A stretch of 57,500 nucleotides of DNA from Bigelowiella natans CCMP2755 (lineage: Eukaryota; Cercozoa; Chlorarachniophyceae). This document shows positions 31,100-40,889 of the stretch, in pieces. A program made the translations under genes and the position numbers. The notes below the pieces were generated by a model. That model ran no database searches. It worked only from the letters and a program-made list of their open reading frames with translations, and was not told the origin of the DNA. Within the stretch, counting starts at the first letter, position 1, and the number at the start of each line of letters is the position of its first letter. The stretch covers positions 15,001 to 72,500 of the forward strand of contig ADNK01000007.1 of NCBI GenBank assembly GCA_000320545.1, given 5' to 3'.

Positions 31100-34000
31100 C
31101 TAAGCGGACGTGGGGCCGACAAGGCGAGGGAGCTTGTAAGGTAGAGTCTTTGTAGTTATTTTTCTTTTTCTGGTGCCTTGTAGCATGATGGTTAGTTTTT
31201 CTCTGTATGATATAGGGAACAAGAAATCACAGTGTTTCTTGTTGCTAGGTCCTGGTAGAGCCTTAGTAAGTATATCAGCGGGATTGTCCTCCCCAGGTAT
31301 TTTGTTTATGCAGATCTGCTTAGTTTGATAGTTATCACGAATATTGTGATATTCTATCCTTATGTTCTTGCCTTTTTGTGTGAATCCAGGCTTGGCTGCA
31401 ATGGAGATAGCTGCTTGAGAGTCACAATACACAGGTACAGGTTTCGGTATCTTCATCTTTAACTCCTGTAGTAACTGAGTGACATACACTAACTCTCTGC
31501 ATATATCTGATAGTGCTATGTACTCAGCCTCGCCACTGGACATAGCAACGACCTTTTGCTTGTTGCTCTTCCAGACAACAGGTGCGTTGCTTAGCGATAT
31601 GAAATATCCTGAGTATGATTTACCCGTTTTCTTGCAGGTTTTCCAGGAGGCATCGACGTAAGCTTTAAGCTCAGGTTTGGACGCTGCTTTAAAGGTAATT
31701 CTTTTATCCTTTGTATTGACCAGATACTGCAGTAAGCGTACTGCAGCGATGTAGTGTATAGTTCTAGGATCTTGACTGTAGGAAGCTAGACGAGATAGAG
31801 TGTAGCATATGTCTGGTCTAGTAGCCACAGCTGCATACATTGCAGCTCCTATGATGGATCTGTATGCCTTTTGATCCACCTTATCATGCTCCTCGTATTC
31901 GTCTAACTTCGATCCTGTTATCATTGGTGTTTTTGCTCTTTTCGTAGGCGTGATATCATATTTCTGGGCGAGTCTGGTGAGGTAGTCTTCCTGCGATATC
32001 CAATAGTTTCCCTCATTGTCGCTACCAACTCTTATGCCCAGTGTTTTCTTTAGCTCGCCTTCATCGCGAAACTCAAACTTGTCGCCTATTCGCTTCATGA
32101 CAAAGTCCAGGTCTCTCTTATCTTGATATGCTATGCATATGTCATCCACGAAACATGACAATATGATGATTCTTCCTTGTCTGTGCATTATCATTAGGCA
32201 AGGATCGGAATAAAGCTGGACGAAGCCAATGGCGTTGAGATGCTCGAGCAAGGTAAGGCTGAATATTGCACTTGCTTGTGTCAGCCCATAAATGCTTTTG
32301 TTTACCAGTAGGGCTAGTGGAAGGCCACTGTTGTATAGCCGGATTTCCTCAGGTGTCTTCGGCTTCCACCCTTTAGGTATTTCCATGTGTACTTTACAGT
32401 CCATCTTTCCAGTTAGGAAAGCTGTAAGTATATCTATCCCGTGTAGTTTTAGCTTGAGGATAGATGCTATGGCTAACATTATCCGAAAACTATTTAGGGA
32501 CAACGTCGGGGAATAAGAGAAGAAGAAGTCTTCTCCCGGGATCTGCGTGAACCCTCGCGCGACCAGCCTTGACTTATACCGAATGGTATAGTCTACATTT
32601 ATTTTCTTCTTGAATACCCATTTAGATGTAACTAAATTTGTATCCTTAGGTCGCACTACCAGCGTAAACGTTCCAAGTTTTCGAAGCTGGTGCAGTTCCT
32701 CTTCCGTAGAAGGTATCCAATGCTTCTTATCATCTCCTGTGATTGCATCGTCATACGTCTTAGGAAGGTCCTCGATCTCTTGTACTGATGGAGCTTTTAT
32801 GTTCATCAGGCGGTCGTAATAGCTACCAAGTATTCCGTAACGAATACCAGGTACTCCCCTATTTTCTCTATTCGACCTTCGAGGTTTACTTTTTGCTTTT
32901 GTTTCAGGCCCACCATCCTCTGGCAACTCGTCAGTTGCACTGGATGGTTCGGGGGCGTCCGCGTCGGCAGGACCTTCTGGATAAAGGTACGCCAAAGCCG
33001 AATCACTAACTTTGTTTCTCTTCAGCGAAGGAAACTTAAACACTGTGTGGTACCATTTAGTTACACGGACTCTTCTAATTTTCAGCGTCTTCGTGGCGAC
33101 GAGAAAAGTACCAAATCTATCGTCATATCCCAACATACGTACGTATTCACCTCTAGCACCCATACCACCTGCAGGTCGGAGTTCCTTGTCGATGTGGTTT
33201 ACTCCGATGCATCCCCAGGTAGTTAGATTCTTTAGATTTGGTTGCTCATGGTGCAGTAGTTCTTTAGGCGTTTTTCTACCAGGTGTGCTGCGATGTGAGG
33301 TGACGTTGTGGAGATATGCTGCAGTCTGAGCTGCGTAGGACCAGTATCCGACCGGTAAGCGTGCATGTTCTAACATAGCTCTTGTTTTCGCCATGATAGT
33401 CTGTATGTGACGCTCGGACATTCCATTTTGCTCAGGTGTTCGGGCGGTGCTAGGAACCCATTTTATTCCTTCGGAGGTGAGCCAGCTATGTAGCTTTGCG
33501 CTCATATATTCACCTCCACCATCCGATCTGAATTCGTCTATGCTTCCACAACCTGGAAGCTTTCTGATGTGCTTTAGGAACTGTATGGTTTTCTGCGTAA
33601 CTTCGCTTTTCTTTCTCATAAGCTCCAAGGTAACCCACCTTGTTCCTTCATGTACGAATATTACGAAATACTTGTAACCATCCATGCTGTTAGGCATGGT
33701 CTTTACATCAGAGTGAATTCTATTCCACATCCGGTTTTTCTTGTGGATAACAGGTACACATTTTTGCTTCTTTTTGACAGCATCGTCCTCAATCTTTGCT
33801 TTATTCCGATGCTGTTTCATCCTTTCTTGGGCGCTTGGATCAAAGATCGGAGATCTTTTTGTTTTGGCTACATCACAGGCCTTGCAAAAGATCTTCTTTG
33901 GTATTTTTATCGTCTTGGAATAAGGTAAACCTTCTGTAACTGCATAGGTGTCTCTTATCTTATCCGCTGCGATGTGCCCTAGGATGTTATGTGCGTGCTT

Positions 34001-35542
34001 GATTGAAGATGGCTGTTTCATTGGGTAGGATTTAAATCTTTGTGTTTTTGTACTTTTGTTTATTTGTTTATATCTCAAATAAAATAGGCCGTCGTCTTGA
34101 AAGTCCCCGAACGCGTATTCCTCTCCGTTGGCGGTAATGCTTATTCCTTGTTTTGTCCCTTTGTACTCGCTGCCACTCTTAACTAGTCTGTTTAGAGAAA
34201 TCACATTGCCTGCAGCTTCTTCAGAGTACAAAGCTCCTTGTAGAACAATTTTATGCATCTTTCCTTGCTTGTTTTTCGTAGTTAGTTCGACGTCGCCTGC
34301 ATAATCCACAAAGAATCCTGTCCCATCTTTGCCAACTTCTATGTATCGTGGTTGAATAGGTTTCAACTCGTTGAAGAAGTCGCGGTCGCAGAAGAAGTGG
34401 TTGTTGGCTCCGCTGTCGAGAAGGATCAAAGGCTTATGGTTGTACTTCAGCGTGTGCAGGTAAGAATTGTCGCGTGCCATCTTATTAATGTAAGAGGGTC
34501 TTTGGGAAGGGGAGCCATGATCTATAAAAGAATAGTGTTTTCCTTTGTTCTGCTTGCCTTCGTCTCTCATCTTGTTTCTGCATTCCTTTTCCCAATGTCC
34601 TTTCTTGCCACAGTAATGGCATTTTGTTCTTTTCTTTAAGTTCAAGAAATAGTCTTCTCTCTTTTGCTTCTTGGAATTGTCTTGATATGCTTCGCTGTTG
34701 TATCTGTTCTTTCCTTTGTTGAATTTCCTCTTGTAGGTCTTCAGCTGACCCGTAAGTTCATTTAGCCTTTTCTCCAAGCCATCGTACATCTTCACGTATT
34801 TGTGTTCTGCACTGGTGTGTCCTGCATGTTTCTTTGAAGGTTTCTGCCCGTCATCTAACGATCGGGAGTTCATGTGGGAGCGGATCATGTCCACTGCAGA
34901 GTCGAAGGTAAAATCTTTCTTGTTGTTAATGACTGTTACTATAGTCTCGTATTTTTCTCTAGGTACAAGTCCTCGAAGTAGAGTGGTAAGAGCTTGATTG
35001 TCGGAGTATCCTTCGTGCTGTGCTCGAAGTCTTCTGATCGTCGAGTCAAGGTCAGAATGATACTTCGTGAAGTCTCCATTGTACTGACCCATGTTTATAT
35101 CACTTAGCTTCGAATAAAGTTTCCTGACGGCTACAGGATTGGTAGGCTCGTACTTCTCCAGCAAGGCTGCTAAGGTAACTGCTACGTCTTTGGGTTTTCC
35201 TTCGAGTAGATCGAAGAATTTATCAGGAAGGGTAGCAGTGAGGAAGAATCTTCCTCTCTTTCTTTTGTTTATCTTTTCTTGTGATCCTCTTCCTTCGGGT
35301 TTAGGGTTGAGGATGTCGAATTGCTCCTGAGAGAGCTTGAGTACTTCTCGTCGGTGAGCGGGGTCGGTGCGTACATTGACTTCTGTCACCTTTCCTTCTG
35401 TTTCTATGTTGACATTGAAGCATGATTCCAAATCCGCTGCTTCAAAGGCGGACATTAGCTTGTACATGTAGGGCTTGTAGTTGCTACCATCGTACTTGAG
35501 GGTGAAGTTTTTCAGCAGGGAGTCTATCTGCTTTTCTGACAT
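31100..35542 (-). CDS. Copia Gag-Pol polyprotein
   Basis: 1480 residues with no frameshift or stop. Gag occupies about the first 330 residues, with a CCHC zinc knuckle (C308, C311, H316, C321 in CHYCGKKGHWEKEC). An aspartic protease follows with LLDSGANNHF (D376). Integrase: an HHCC zinc site around H517/H523 and C553/C556, then catalytic D612, D674 (RSDGGGEY) and E710 (QNGMSER) with 35 residues between D674 and E710. Reverse transcriptase: SRLVARGFTQ, D1037 in GIDILTAFL, and FVDDI at 1131-1135 in place of the usual YVDD. RNase H: D1297, E1338 and D1374 (SSGEAEYIAL, YCDSQAAI). All catalytic residues are present, so the element may be autonomous. Gag and Pol share one frame as in classical copia, so some other means must set the Gag excess. 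Confidence 0.96.
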   Translation of the reverse strand: MSEKQIDSLLKNFTLKYDGSNYKPYMYKLMSAFEAADLESCFNVNIETEGKVTEVNVRTDPAHRREVLKLSQEQFDILNPKPEGRGSQEKINKRKRGRFFLTATLPDKFFDLLEGKPKDVAVTLAALLEKYEPTNPVAVRKLYSKLSDINMGQYNGDFTKYHSDLDSTIRRLRAQHEGYSDNQALTTLLRGLVPREKYETIVTVINNKKDFTFDSAVDMIRSHMNSRSLDDGQKPSKKHAGHTSAEHKYVKMYDGLEKRLNELTGQLKTYKRKFNKGKNRYNSEAYQDNSKKQKREDYFLNLKKRTKCHYCGKKGHWEKECRNKMRDEGKQNKGKHYSFIDHGSPSQRPSYINKMARDNSYLHTLKYNHKPLILLDSGANNHFFCDRDFFNELKPIQPRYIEVGKDGTGFFVDYAGDVELTTKNKQGKMHKIVLQGALYSEEAAGNVISLNRLVKSGSEYKGTKQGISITANGEEYAFGDFQDDGLFYLRYKQINKSTKTQRFKSYPMKQPSSIKHAHNILGHIAADKIRDTYAVTEGLPYSKTIKIPKKIFCKACDVAKTKRSPIFDPSAQERMKQHRNKAKIEDDAVKKKQKCVPVIHKKNRMWNRIHSDVKTMPNSMDGYKYFVIFVHEGTRWVTLELMRKKSEVTQKTIQFLKHIRKLPGCGSIDEFRSDGGGEYMSAKLHSWLTSEGIKWVPSTARTPEQNGMSERHIQTIMAKTRAMLEHARLPVGYWSYAAQTAAYLHNVTSHRSTPGRKTPKELLHHEQPNLKNLTTWGCIGVNHIDKELRPAGGMGARGEYVRMLGYDDRFGTFLVATKTLKIRRVRVTKWYHTVFKFPSLKRNKVSDSALAYLYPEGPADADAPEPSSATDELPEDGGPETKAKSKPRRSNRENRGVPGIRYGILGSYYDRLMNIKAPSVQEIEDLPKTYDDAITGDDKKHWIPSTEEELHQLRKLGTFTLVVRPKDTNLVTSKWVFKKKINVDYTIRYKSRLVARGFTQIPGEDFFFSYSPTLSLNSFRIMLAIASILKLKLHGIDILTAFLTGKMDCKVHMEIPKGWKPKTPEEIRLYNSGLPLALLVNKSIYGLTQASAIFSLTLLEHLNAIGFVQLYSDPCLMIMHRQGRIIILSCFVDDICIAYQDKRDLDFVMKRIGDKFEFRDEGELKKTLGIRVGSDNEGNYWISQEDYLTRLAQKYDITPTKRAKTPMITGSKLDEYEEHDKVDQKAYRSIIGAAMYAAVATRPDICYTLSRLASYSQDPRTIHYIAAVRLLQYLVNTKDKRITFKAASKPELKAYVDASWKTCKKTGKSYSGYFISLSNAPVVWKSNKQKVVAMSSGEAEYIALSDICRELVYVTQLLQELKMKIPKPVPVYCDSQAAISIAAKPGFTQKGKNIRIEYHNIRDNYQTKQICINKIPGEDNPADILTKALPGPSNKKHCDFLFPISYREKLTIMLQGTRKRKITTKTLPYKLPRLVGPTSA

Positions 35543-35695
35543 GTTGTTTCGTTCCTGTTTTCTTTGTTTTCAGTGCTTTGGAGGCTTGACCGAAGATTGG
35601 CTGAGGGAATGCTGTTGTCGCTTTCAGTTCCTTCTTCTGGAAGGATGTAGCTGAAGGGGGGGGGTGGGGGGTTTGCTTGGTTCTTTTGCAAGTCC
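35543..35695 (-). other. Copia 5' leader
   Basis: About 150 bp between the primer-binding site and the Gag start codon, including a C-rich stretch in element sense (poly-G at 35655-35670 on the + strand). No open frame of note. Confidence 0.6.
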
Positions 35696-35712
35696 TCTTG
35701 AGGCTCATAACC
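35696..35712 (-). other. Primer-binding site, half initiator-tRNA-Met type
   Basis: In element sense GGTTATGAGCCTC follows the 5' LTR directly. Its complement GAGGCTCATAACC resembles the anticodon stem-loop of initiator tRNA-Met (CTCATAA core), not a tRNA 3' end. Known copia and Ty5 elements prime from a tRNA-iMet cleaved in the anticodon loop, so the same mode is inferred. Confidence 0.65.
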
Positions 35713-36070
35713 TTTTAGAGGACTAGCGGTAGCTGTTTGGCTTTTGTGCGCGGGACTGTGCTGTTGATGTTGGAAAGTCAACACGCGGTCTCGTGTGCTT
35801 TTGGATTCTGATGATGACTTGTGACTTGCGCTGCACGCATGTGCGCATTGGGTTCCGGCGCATTCGCGAAGATTCTCGAATCTTCCAGAATTCTCTCGAA
35901 TTCTCTCGAGTGTTTCTGGAAGGTTCTCGAAGCTTCCGGAATGTTCTCGAAGATTCTGGAAGTTCTGAGAACTTCCATGCGCATGTGCGCAGCGCAGCGT
36001 GCAGCACGAGTGGACGTGCGCATGCTGCGACAGCTCCTTGATCGTGGGTGGCGCGGCCAGACCGCTGACA
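35713..36070 (-). repeat. 5' LTR of the copia element
   Basis: 358 bp, matching 28987-29344 at all but one position. In element sense it starts TGTCAGCGG and ends CTAAAA. It should contain the promoter; the GAA/TTC array lies about 95-203 nt from its 5' end. I see no clear TATA box. Confidence 0.93.
35868..35975. promoter_or_regulatory. Heat-shock-element-like array in 5' LTR
   Basis: Exact copy of the 29142-29249 array: five perfect alternating GAA/TTC units, four near-matches, a 1-bp slip, then ten perfect units. In this copy it is upstream of the Gag-Pol start and placed to act as an enhancer. Imperfect inverted repeats containing GCATGTGCGCA flank it. Confidence 0.75.
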
Positions 36071-36866
36071 ATCTAGACATGTGCGCCGGCCACAATTTCA
36101 TCACACGTACAGATCTGGATACATAGTATGCGCATCGCGTGCAATGCAAATGAATTCTAGCAGTTGCCGCATCGCATCGCAGCCGCAACTGTATGCATGC
36201 CATGCTAGCATGCCACATGTAATTGGCCATCGATCGTCCAGTACGGCTAGACGGTAGCATGCTAGCATACCGACACCATCTGCTAGTCTGACACAGCTGC
36301 CAGGACGCGTTGCTAACGACATCTAGACGCATGCTCAATGAAGAACGTTTATCGCATCGCTCTCAACATCTACGTCATTGAGTCACTGCATGACCTTGCT
36401 TACTGTAAACGATCACTACCATGTTGCAGGCATTATGTGTCATTTGGCACGCTCCCATACATTGTCTTTATGCTGCTATCGTCGAAAGCGGTGTAGATTT
36501 CGTACATGTAATATCGGCACACATGTGTAGCTTATTCACCAGCAGTCACTGTGGCACCTGTAAGAAGTAATGGCAAATTATCATAAACTTCACTCTCCGC
36601 ATAAGCTGCAATGTGGTATCAGTCAGCAATGTTTTCGTAGAGTTTTGATGGATAATAAGATATCACACGAAGGTGTCACATATCTCTATTTTATCTGGGG
36701 AATGCTGAGGTAACACCAAATATTTTTGCATTGACAGTGTCGCGAAATAAAAAAATGTTGTCCTTTTCATTGGAAAATCAAAGATCTGCTCATGATATCT
36801 TTCATTGTATTTCTGGATTGAGTGAAACAGTAATTTTTTGTTCGCTATATTCCTTTACCTCCTTTC
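36071..36866. other. Non-coding right flank of the retrotransposon
   Basis: The first 300 bp are rich in GCATGC/GCTAGC palindromes, like the left flank. The rest is AT-rich with no supported gene. Confidence 0.55.
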
Positions 36867-37125
36867 TCAAGAAGTCTTGCCCGAATCGACTGAATGAGAC
36901 ATAATATGAAATACGGACTGTCAATGTTGCACATGGCACCGCAGAAAGTTTTGACCATTAATGCATCATGAATACGACCAGGTGATTATTTAACATGATA
37001 GCGACCTCCCTCTGCTTTTCTTTATTGGTCTTGAGAGATGCCACATCCTTGTTTAGGCTTACTTCAGAGCCTACACCCACGCGCGTGCACACACACACAC
37101 ACACACACACAATACATTATATATA

Positions 37126-37168
<43 letters not shown>

Positions 37169-37781
37169 ATATTATGTATTTTGTATGCGTGTGCTTACTG
37201 CCATGTTATATAGACTTTTTGTGGTTATGTAAGGAAATACAAGCAAAAAATAATCCAAGTATTATTATCATTCTGACTTACTATTGGAAAATAGATTAAA
37301 TAAACTACCTGCCTCCGTCGCAGCCTTTTGCTGTTCCTCCTTGGCCTCCTGATGAGGAGCAAAACAAATTTACCTTAAAATGAGGGAAATCGAAGACTGA
37401 CGAACTAGAATGCAGCAGGAATGGTAAAAAATAATATAGTTTTAAAGTTTTGAGTCCAGCAATTTGCGAATCAGGTTTAGGCTGCAAATGCGTGGGATAA
37501 AACTGAATTTGCAAAGACGTAATTAGGAGAGTACAACTTATTCACCGTCTCGTTGAGTTCAGTCAGCAGGCGCTTCTCATCTTCTGTTAGATCTCCACTC
37601 CCATATTTTTCTAGCATTTTTTAAAATGACACTTTTTAGTGGTCATGCTGGGAAGTCGTCGAGGTACAGTAGATGCCTGCTCCTCCTCCTCCCCCTCCTC
37701 CTTCATCTATTATTCTCTCATTGTACCTTTCATCCTGGCCTTGCGAGCAAGTCTCATCTGCTGTGCCGTCTGGGCATCCAT
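36867..37781 (-). CDS. Small coiled-coil-like protein, tentative
   Basis: Exons 37781-37727, 37610-37546 and 37348-37309 join in phase and read MDAQTAQQMRLARKARMK, then EKYGSGDLTEDEKRLLTELN, then EAKEEQQKAATEA, a charged helical protein. A last exon at 36889-36867 would end the frame in phase after about 60 residues; read in another phase the same exon gives SIRARLLEKG, which fits the helix better, so the 3' end is unsettled and the gene may be longer. No family recognised. It is divergent from the small gene at 37834. Confidence 0.45.
37087..37162. repeat. (CA)n then (TA)n microsatellites
   Basis: A CA run at 37087-37111 and a TA run at about 37127-37161, in the tentative last intron of the coiled-coil gene. 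Confidence 0.95.
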
Positions 37782-37833
37782 CTATTCATTGCACAATCAA
37801 ATCAGATGATGGATGGTCTCAGGTGCATGAGTT

Positions 37834-38246
37834 ATGAATAAAGAATTAATCTCTAAGAACGAGAGAGATGGTATTTTGCGAAGTGATTGTATGACCGAAA
37901 CAGCAGGGAGAGCTGATTGGAGAGCGAACAGCCCCAACGTACTTAGCAACATCTGTATCGGGGAACACGCAGGTGAGGAAGAGCGAAGGAAAAGAGAAAA
38001 GAGGAAGAAGCAGAGAAGAAGAAGATGATGAAGAAAAAGAAAGAAGAGTCATTGAGAGCTAACTTTATTTTTGTTGCGAAATTCTCACATGCCTTTCTCC
38101 TCTTGATAGGGAAGGAGGTCTCAGAATCGCGTATGCAGTTGTTATTCCGTGGAAGCAGCACCGGTGCTCGTGCACGCGTAGTCCGAAGAGAGGCTGCACT
38201 TGGACGGACACCTACAATTTGTCCAGTCTCGATCAATACTGAATGA
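37834..38246 (+). CDS. Small two-exon protein, unknown
   Basis: Exons 37834-37972 and 38110-38246 join in phase (CACGCAG donor, TTGATAG acceptor) to 90 residues. The first exon reads MNKELISKNERDGILRSD and ends ICIGEHA. The second reads KEVSESRMQLLFRGSSTGA, then basic ARARVVRREAALGR, ending ICPVSINTE. No family recognised and no signal peptide or membrane segment. Upstream coding exons are possible. The gene is short, so chance is not excluded. Confidence 0.4.
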
Positions 38247-38975
38247 TCATAAAAACTGCATTAATGAAAGCCTAACCTCGGATGGAGGACGGTGATGCGA
38301 GACTATTTTGAGCCTAAATAATATTCCAGAATCGGTTTAGAAAAAAATGATGTGCTCTTTAATTGGAGAAGTGACCTTGGGGGCAATGATGACGACCGTC
38401 ATCAGCATCGAAGCGCAAGCAAGTAAGCCAACGGCGTACGGCAAGGCGTTTTTGTGTGAGAGAGCGAGCATTGAGAGTAGATATAGGACAAGGATGGCCA
38501 GGTGATAGGGAAGCAGAGGCGAGCAGTTCTAACTACTACAGAGCCAAAACGTGTGAGAGCAAGAGCAAATCACCCCCCTCCCCAGTTATGTTCCGATGCT
38601 GCTTTTGTCCCTATTAATAATCGGCTCATTTTTAAAAAAATCGCTCTGGATTTTCTGTACGAATTTAGGGTTTAGTGCTGTCTCAATAGGGAATTTGAGG
38701 GGAAGCTAAAAATGGGGTACCGTAGGAAAGGCTTTGGACGAATGTAGGCAAAATCATGTAAATAAAGAAGTGAACGGCTCGTGATTTCTCTCCTTGCTCC
38801 TGTGTGTGACTCGGATTATTTGTCTGGAAATATGATGTCCGAGTTTTATCGGAGGCCGACAAGGTCAACATGTGAGCGCTACCGTCTGAGATCGGAGCTG
38901 CTTGGTAACGCCAATCGACAATTCGTAACGTTCCGACAGCACGGAAAACATCGTCCGAAGTAGTAATTTTGCCAG
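38247..38975. other. Upstream region of the receptor-like gene
   Basis: Probably holds the unresolved 5' exons of the next gene. One candidate begins MMCSLIGEVTLGAMMTTVIS at 38348 with a good donor at 38431, but its phase does not fit the first firm exon. Confidence 0.35.
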
Positions 38976-40889
38976 GAGCTACTGTATTGTCGGGCCGGCC
39001 CGCCGTCTGGCAGTTGTGCACGAATGAAGAAGACTGATCTTGGGTACGAAGATTAAACGTGTGACAATTGTTGATAGTGAATTCAAGATTGGTTGGGGTC
39101 ATTGATATCAATTACATTGAGTAACACAAAGCTTTGGATGCAACAGAAAAATTGTCTGAATTTCATATTTGATATCATTTCAGATCAATCCTGTTGCCAA
39201 ACCAAGACAGATCGAATGAAAGCGAAATCAATGGAGGGGATGTTCTCAACGCAGATATCCCCCTCCCCCCCTTCATCCAGTTTTTGAACTATTTTTTCTT
39301 CGGAGATGGTCGCAGCATCGTCTACGTGGCTGGAATTTACTCCACTGTCGCAGTTTTTTACACATGTGTCGTCGTGCTATTCCTGCTCTCCTTTGAGCTC
39401 TTCTGTAGAGCTGGCGACATGTGTGGGCAGTACTATCAGATCTCCTTTTTCATGATAGTACTTGTTACGTTGACTGAAACTTTAGTCAACGCTTATTTGG
39501 GATGGTGTTACTGCCAAAGGAGGAGTTTGAACAAGGTCTGCAAATGTTCTCTTTCCTCTTTCATTTAAGCATTTCTAATGCAACGGTGCCAGCAGCAACG
39601 AGAGTGGAGAATAGGCGCTTTTCTTGTTTGAATGATGGCGATGTTGATGTGCTCAGATAGTGGAATATATTGTGCATAACTCGGAGAAAACCGTCGATGA
39701 AGTCTTTGAGGCACTAAGACTCTGTGGACGGGTTGTGATAGGAATCACCGCCATATTCACAATTTCTCAACTTGTCTTCATGAGTTTTTGGATTAGTAAA
39801 ACCCCACCCAAGGCACTTGGATATGTCATTGTGCAGCAACTCTTCGCGATGTTCTCCAACACGATTTGTGTCGGCGTTTCCAATTACCTTTGTGGGATTT
39901 GGATCTTCGAAAATTGGGGTCCGGAATTTCATACGTAGAGAAAAAGAGTGAAAATTGTGAGCATAGTGCATATTTTGATGCAATGAATCAAAGTAACTGG
40001 AGTGATACAACTTTCTCTATTTTTTGTTTACTGTGGTTGGAAGCCTCTTCCTCCACCCCTACCCCTTCCCTACTCCTCACCATAATTACTTGAATCCATC
40101 ATCTTCTCAAGGAATACACATTGTCGGGATGCGGTTTGCTGAGAAGGAAATCAATAAAGAGGCCTTATCGAGAGGTGACCAGAATCAGTTAGGATGTTCC
40201 GTGGCACAAAAGCTTCTTCAAATCCTCGACCAAATGGATAATAAATCCAATGAATGGAAGATCAACCATATGCTACGATTCTTCCTTACGACAACGAATG
40301 CTACTATTTGCTTATTAACTCTTATGCTGATGATAAGGGACAGAAGTCGCCAAAGTCATAGTAGCATCACAGAGACCCTTAGATTCATGTTTGCTGGCTG
40401 GCTGTTTGCCACTGCCATCTTTCAATATCTGGTGGTCTTTTTAACGGCTTTGGTTCCAGGATTCGTATCCGATAAATTCTTCGATTCGGTGAGAGAGGGG
40501 TTGAGGGACAGAAGAGAAAAGAGTCCAGGAGACTAGACAAGAAAACCTCAGCAAGTACCTGATAACCAATTATTTTTCAATTTCAGGTTCAATGCCGTCT
40601 ATTCGATGCTGGCTTCTCTACTTCTGTACATCCTAGTCAGAGCGGCCAACGATATCACCTTGCCAACGATGTCAAAGGCGATAAAGTTGGTGGCAAAGAT
40701 GCTGACACGAATAAAGCCATGCACAAGGCATCGATGCTGATGAATTGTATGGAGTGTCTCCACGGACGTCGCGGGATGCATTTTGCTGGATTTCCAATGA
40801 CATTAGCTCAAGGGCTCACAGTTGGAAGTGTCTTGAGTTACATCGTAGTGCAGGTTACTGCTACATGGGCACTCTCTTCTTCAAAATAA
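38976..40889 (+). CDS. Multi-pass protein, gustatory-receptor-like (DUF3537 type)
   Basis: Exons 38976-39043, 39184-39535, 39657-39918, 40112-40488 and 40587-40889 join in phase to at least 453 codons; the true start is upstream. Hydrophobic helices: VAGIYSTVAVFYTCVVVLF, QISFFMIVLVTLTETLVNAY, VVIGITAIFTISQLVFMSFW, LFAMFSNTICVGVSNYLCGI, FLTTTNATICLLTLMLMI, a pair around LFATAIFQYLVVFLTALV, and a last one LTVGSVLSYIVVQVTATW close to the C-terminus: about seven. The final helix ends SYIVVQVT, reminiscent of the TYhhhhhQF signature of insect gustatory receptors and their plant and protist relatives (GRL/DUF3537), in the expected place. That family forms tetrameric ligand-gated cation channels with an intracellular N-terminus. 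The similarity is topology plus a short motif, so the assignment is tentative. Confidence 0.55.

Larger units (their letters stand above)
28987..36070 (-). mobile_element. Ty1/copia LTR retrotransposon, apparently intact
   Basis: The 7084-bp element is bounded by 358-bp direct repeats that differ at one base (28993 versus 35719). In element sense (right to left): 5' LTR, tRNA-type primer-binding site, 5' leader, one uninterrupted Gag-Pol frame, a 1.7-kb 3' region, a purine-rich tract and the 3' LTR. The order integrase before reverse transcriptase defines the copia superfamily. Near-identical LTRs and an unbroken frame imply a recent insertion. The LTRs begin TGTCAG in element sense but end CTAAAA rather than the usual CA, and I could not identify a clean target-site duplication. 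The 3' region is unusually long for copia. Flanks on both sides share the same palindrome-rich texture, consistent with insertion into non-coding repeats. Confidence 0.93.

Noticed and set aside
31479-35330. Plus-strand frames within the copia element
   Set aside because: All are antisense shadows of the Gag-Pol frame.
38683-39111. 142-codon minus-strand frame
   Set aside because: No splice partners or family match, and it overlaps a plus-strand exon (38976-39043) supported by phase with the receptor-like gene.
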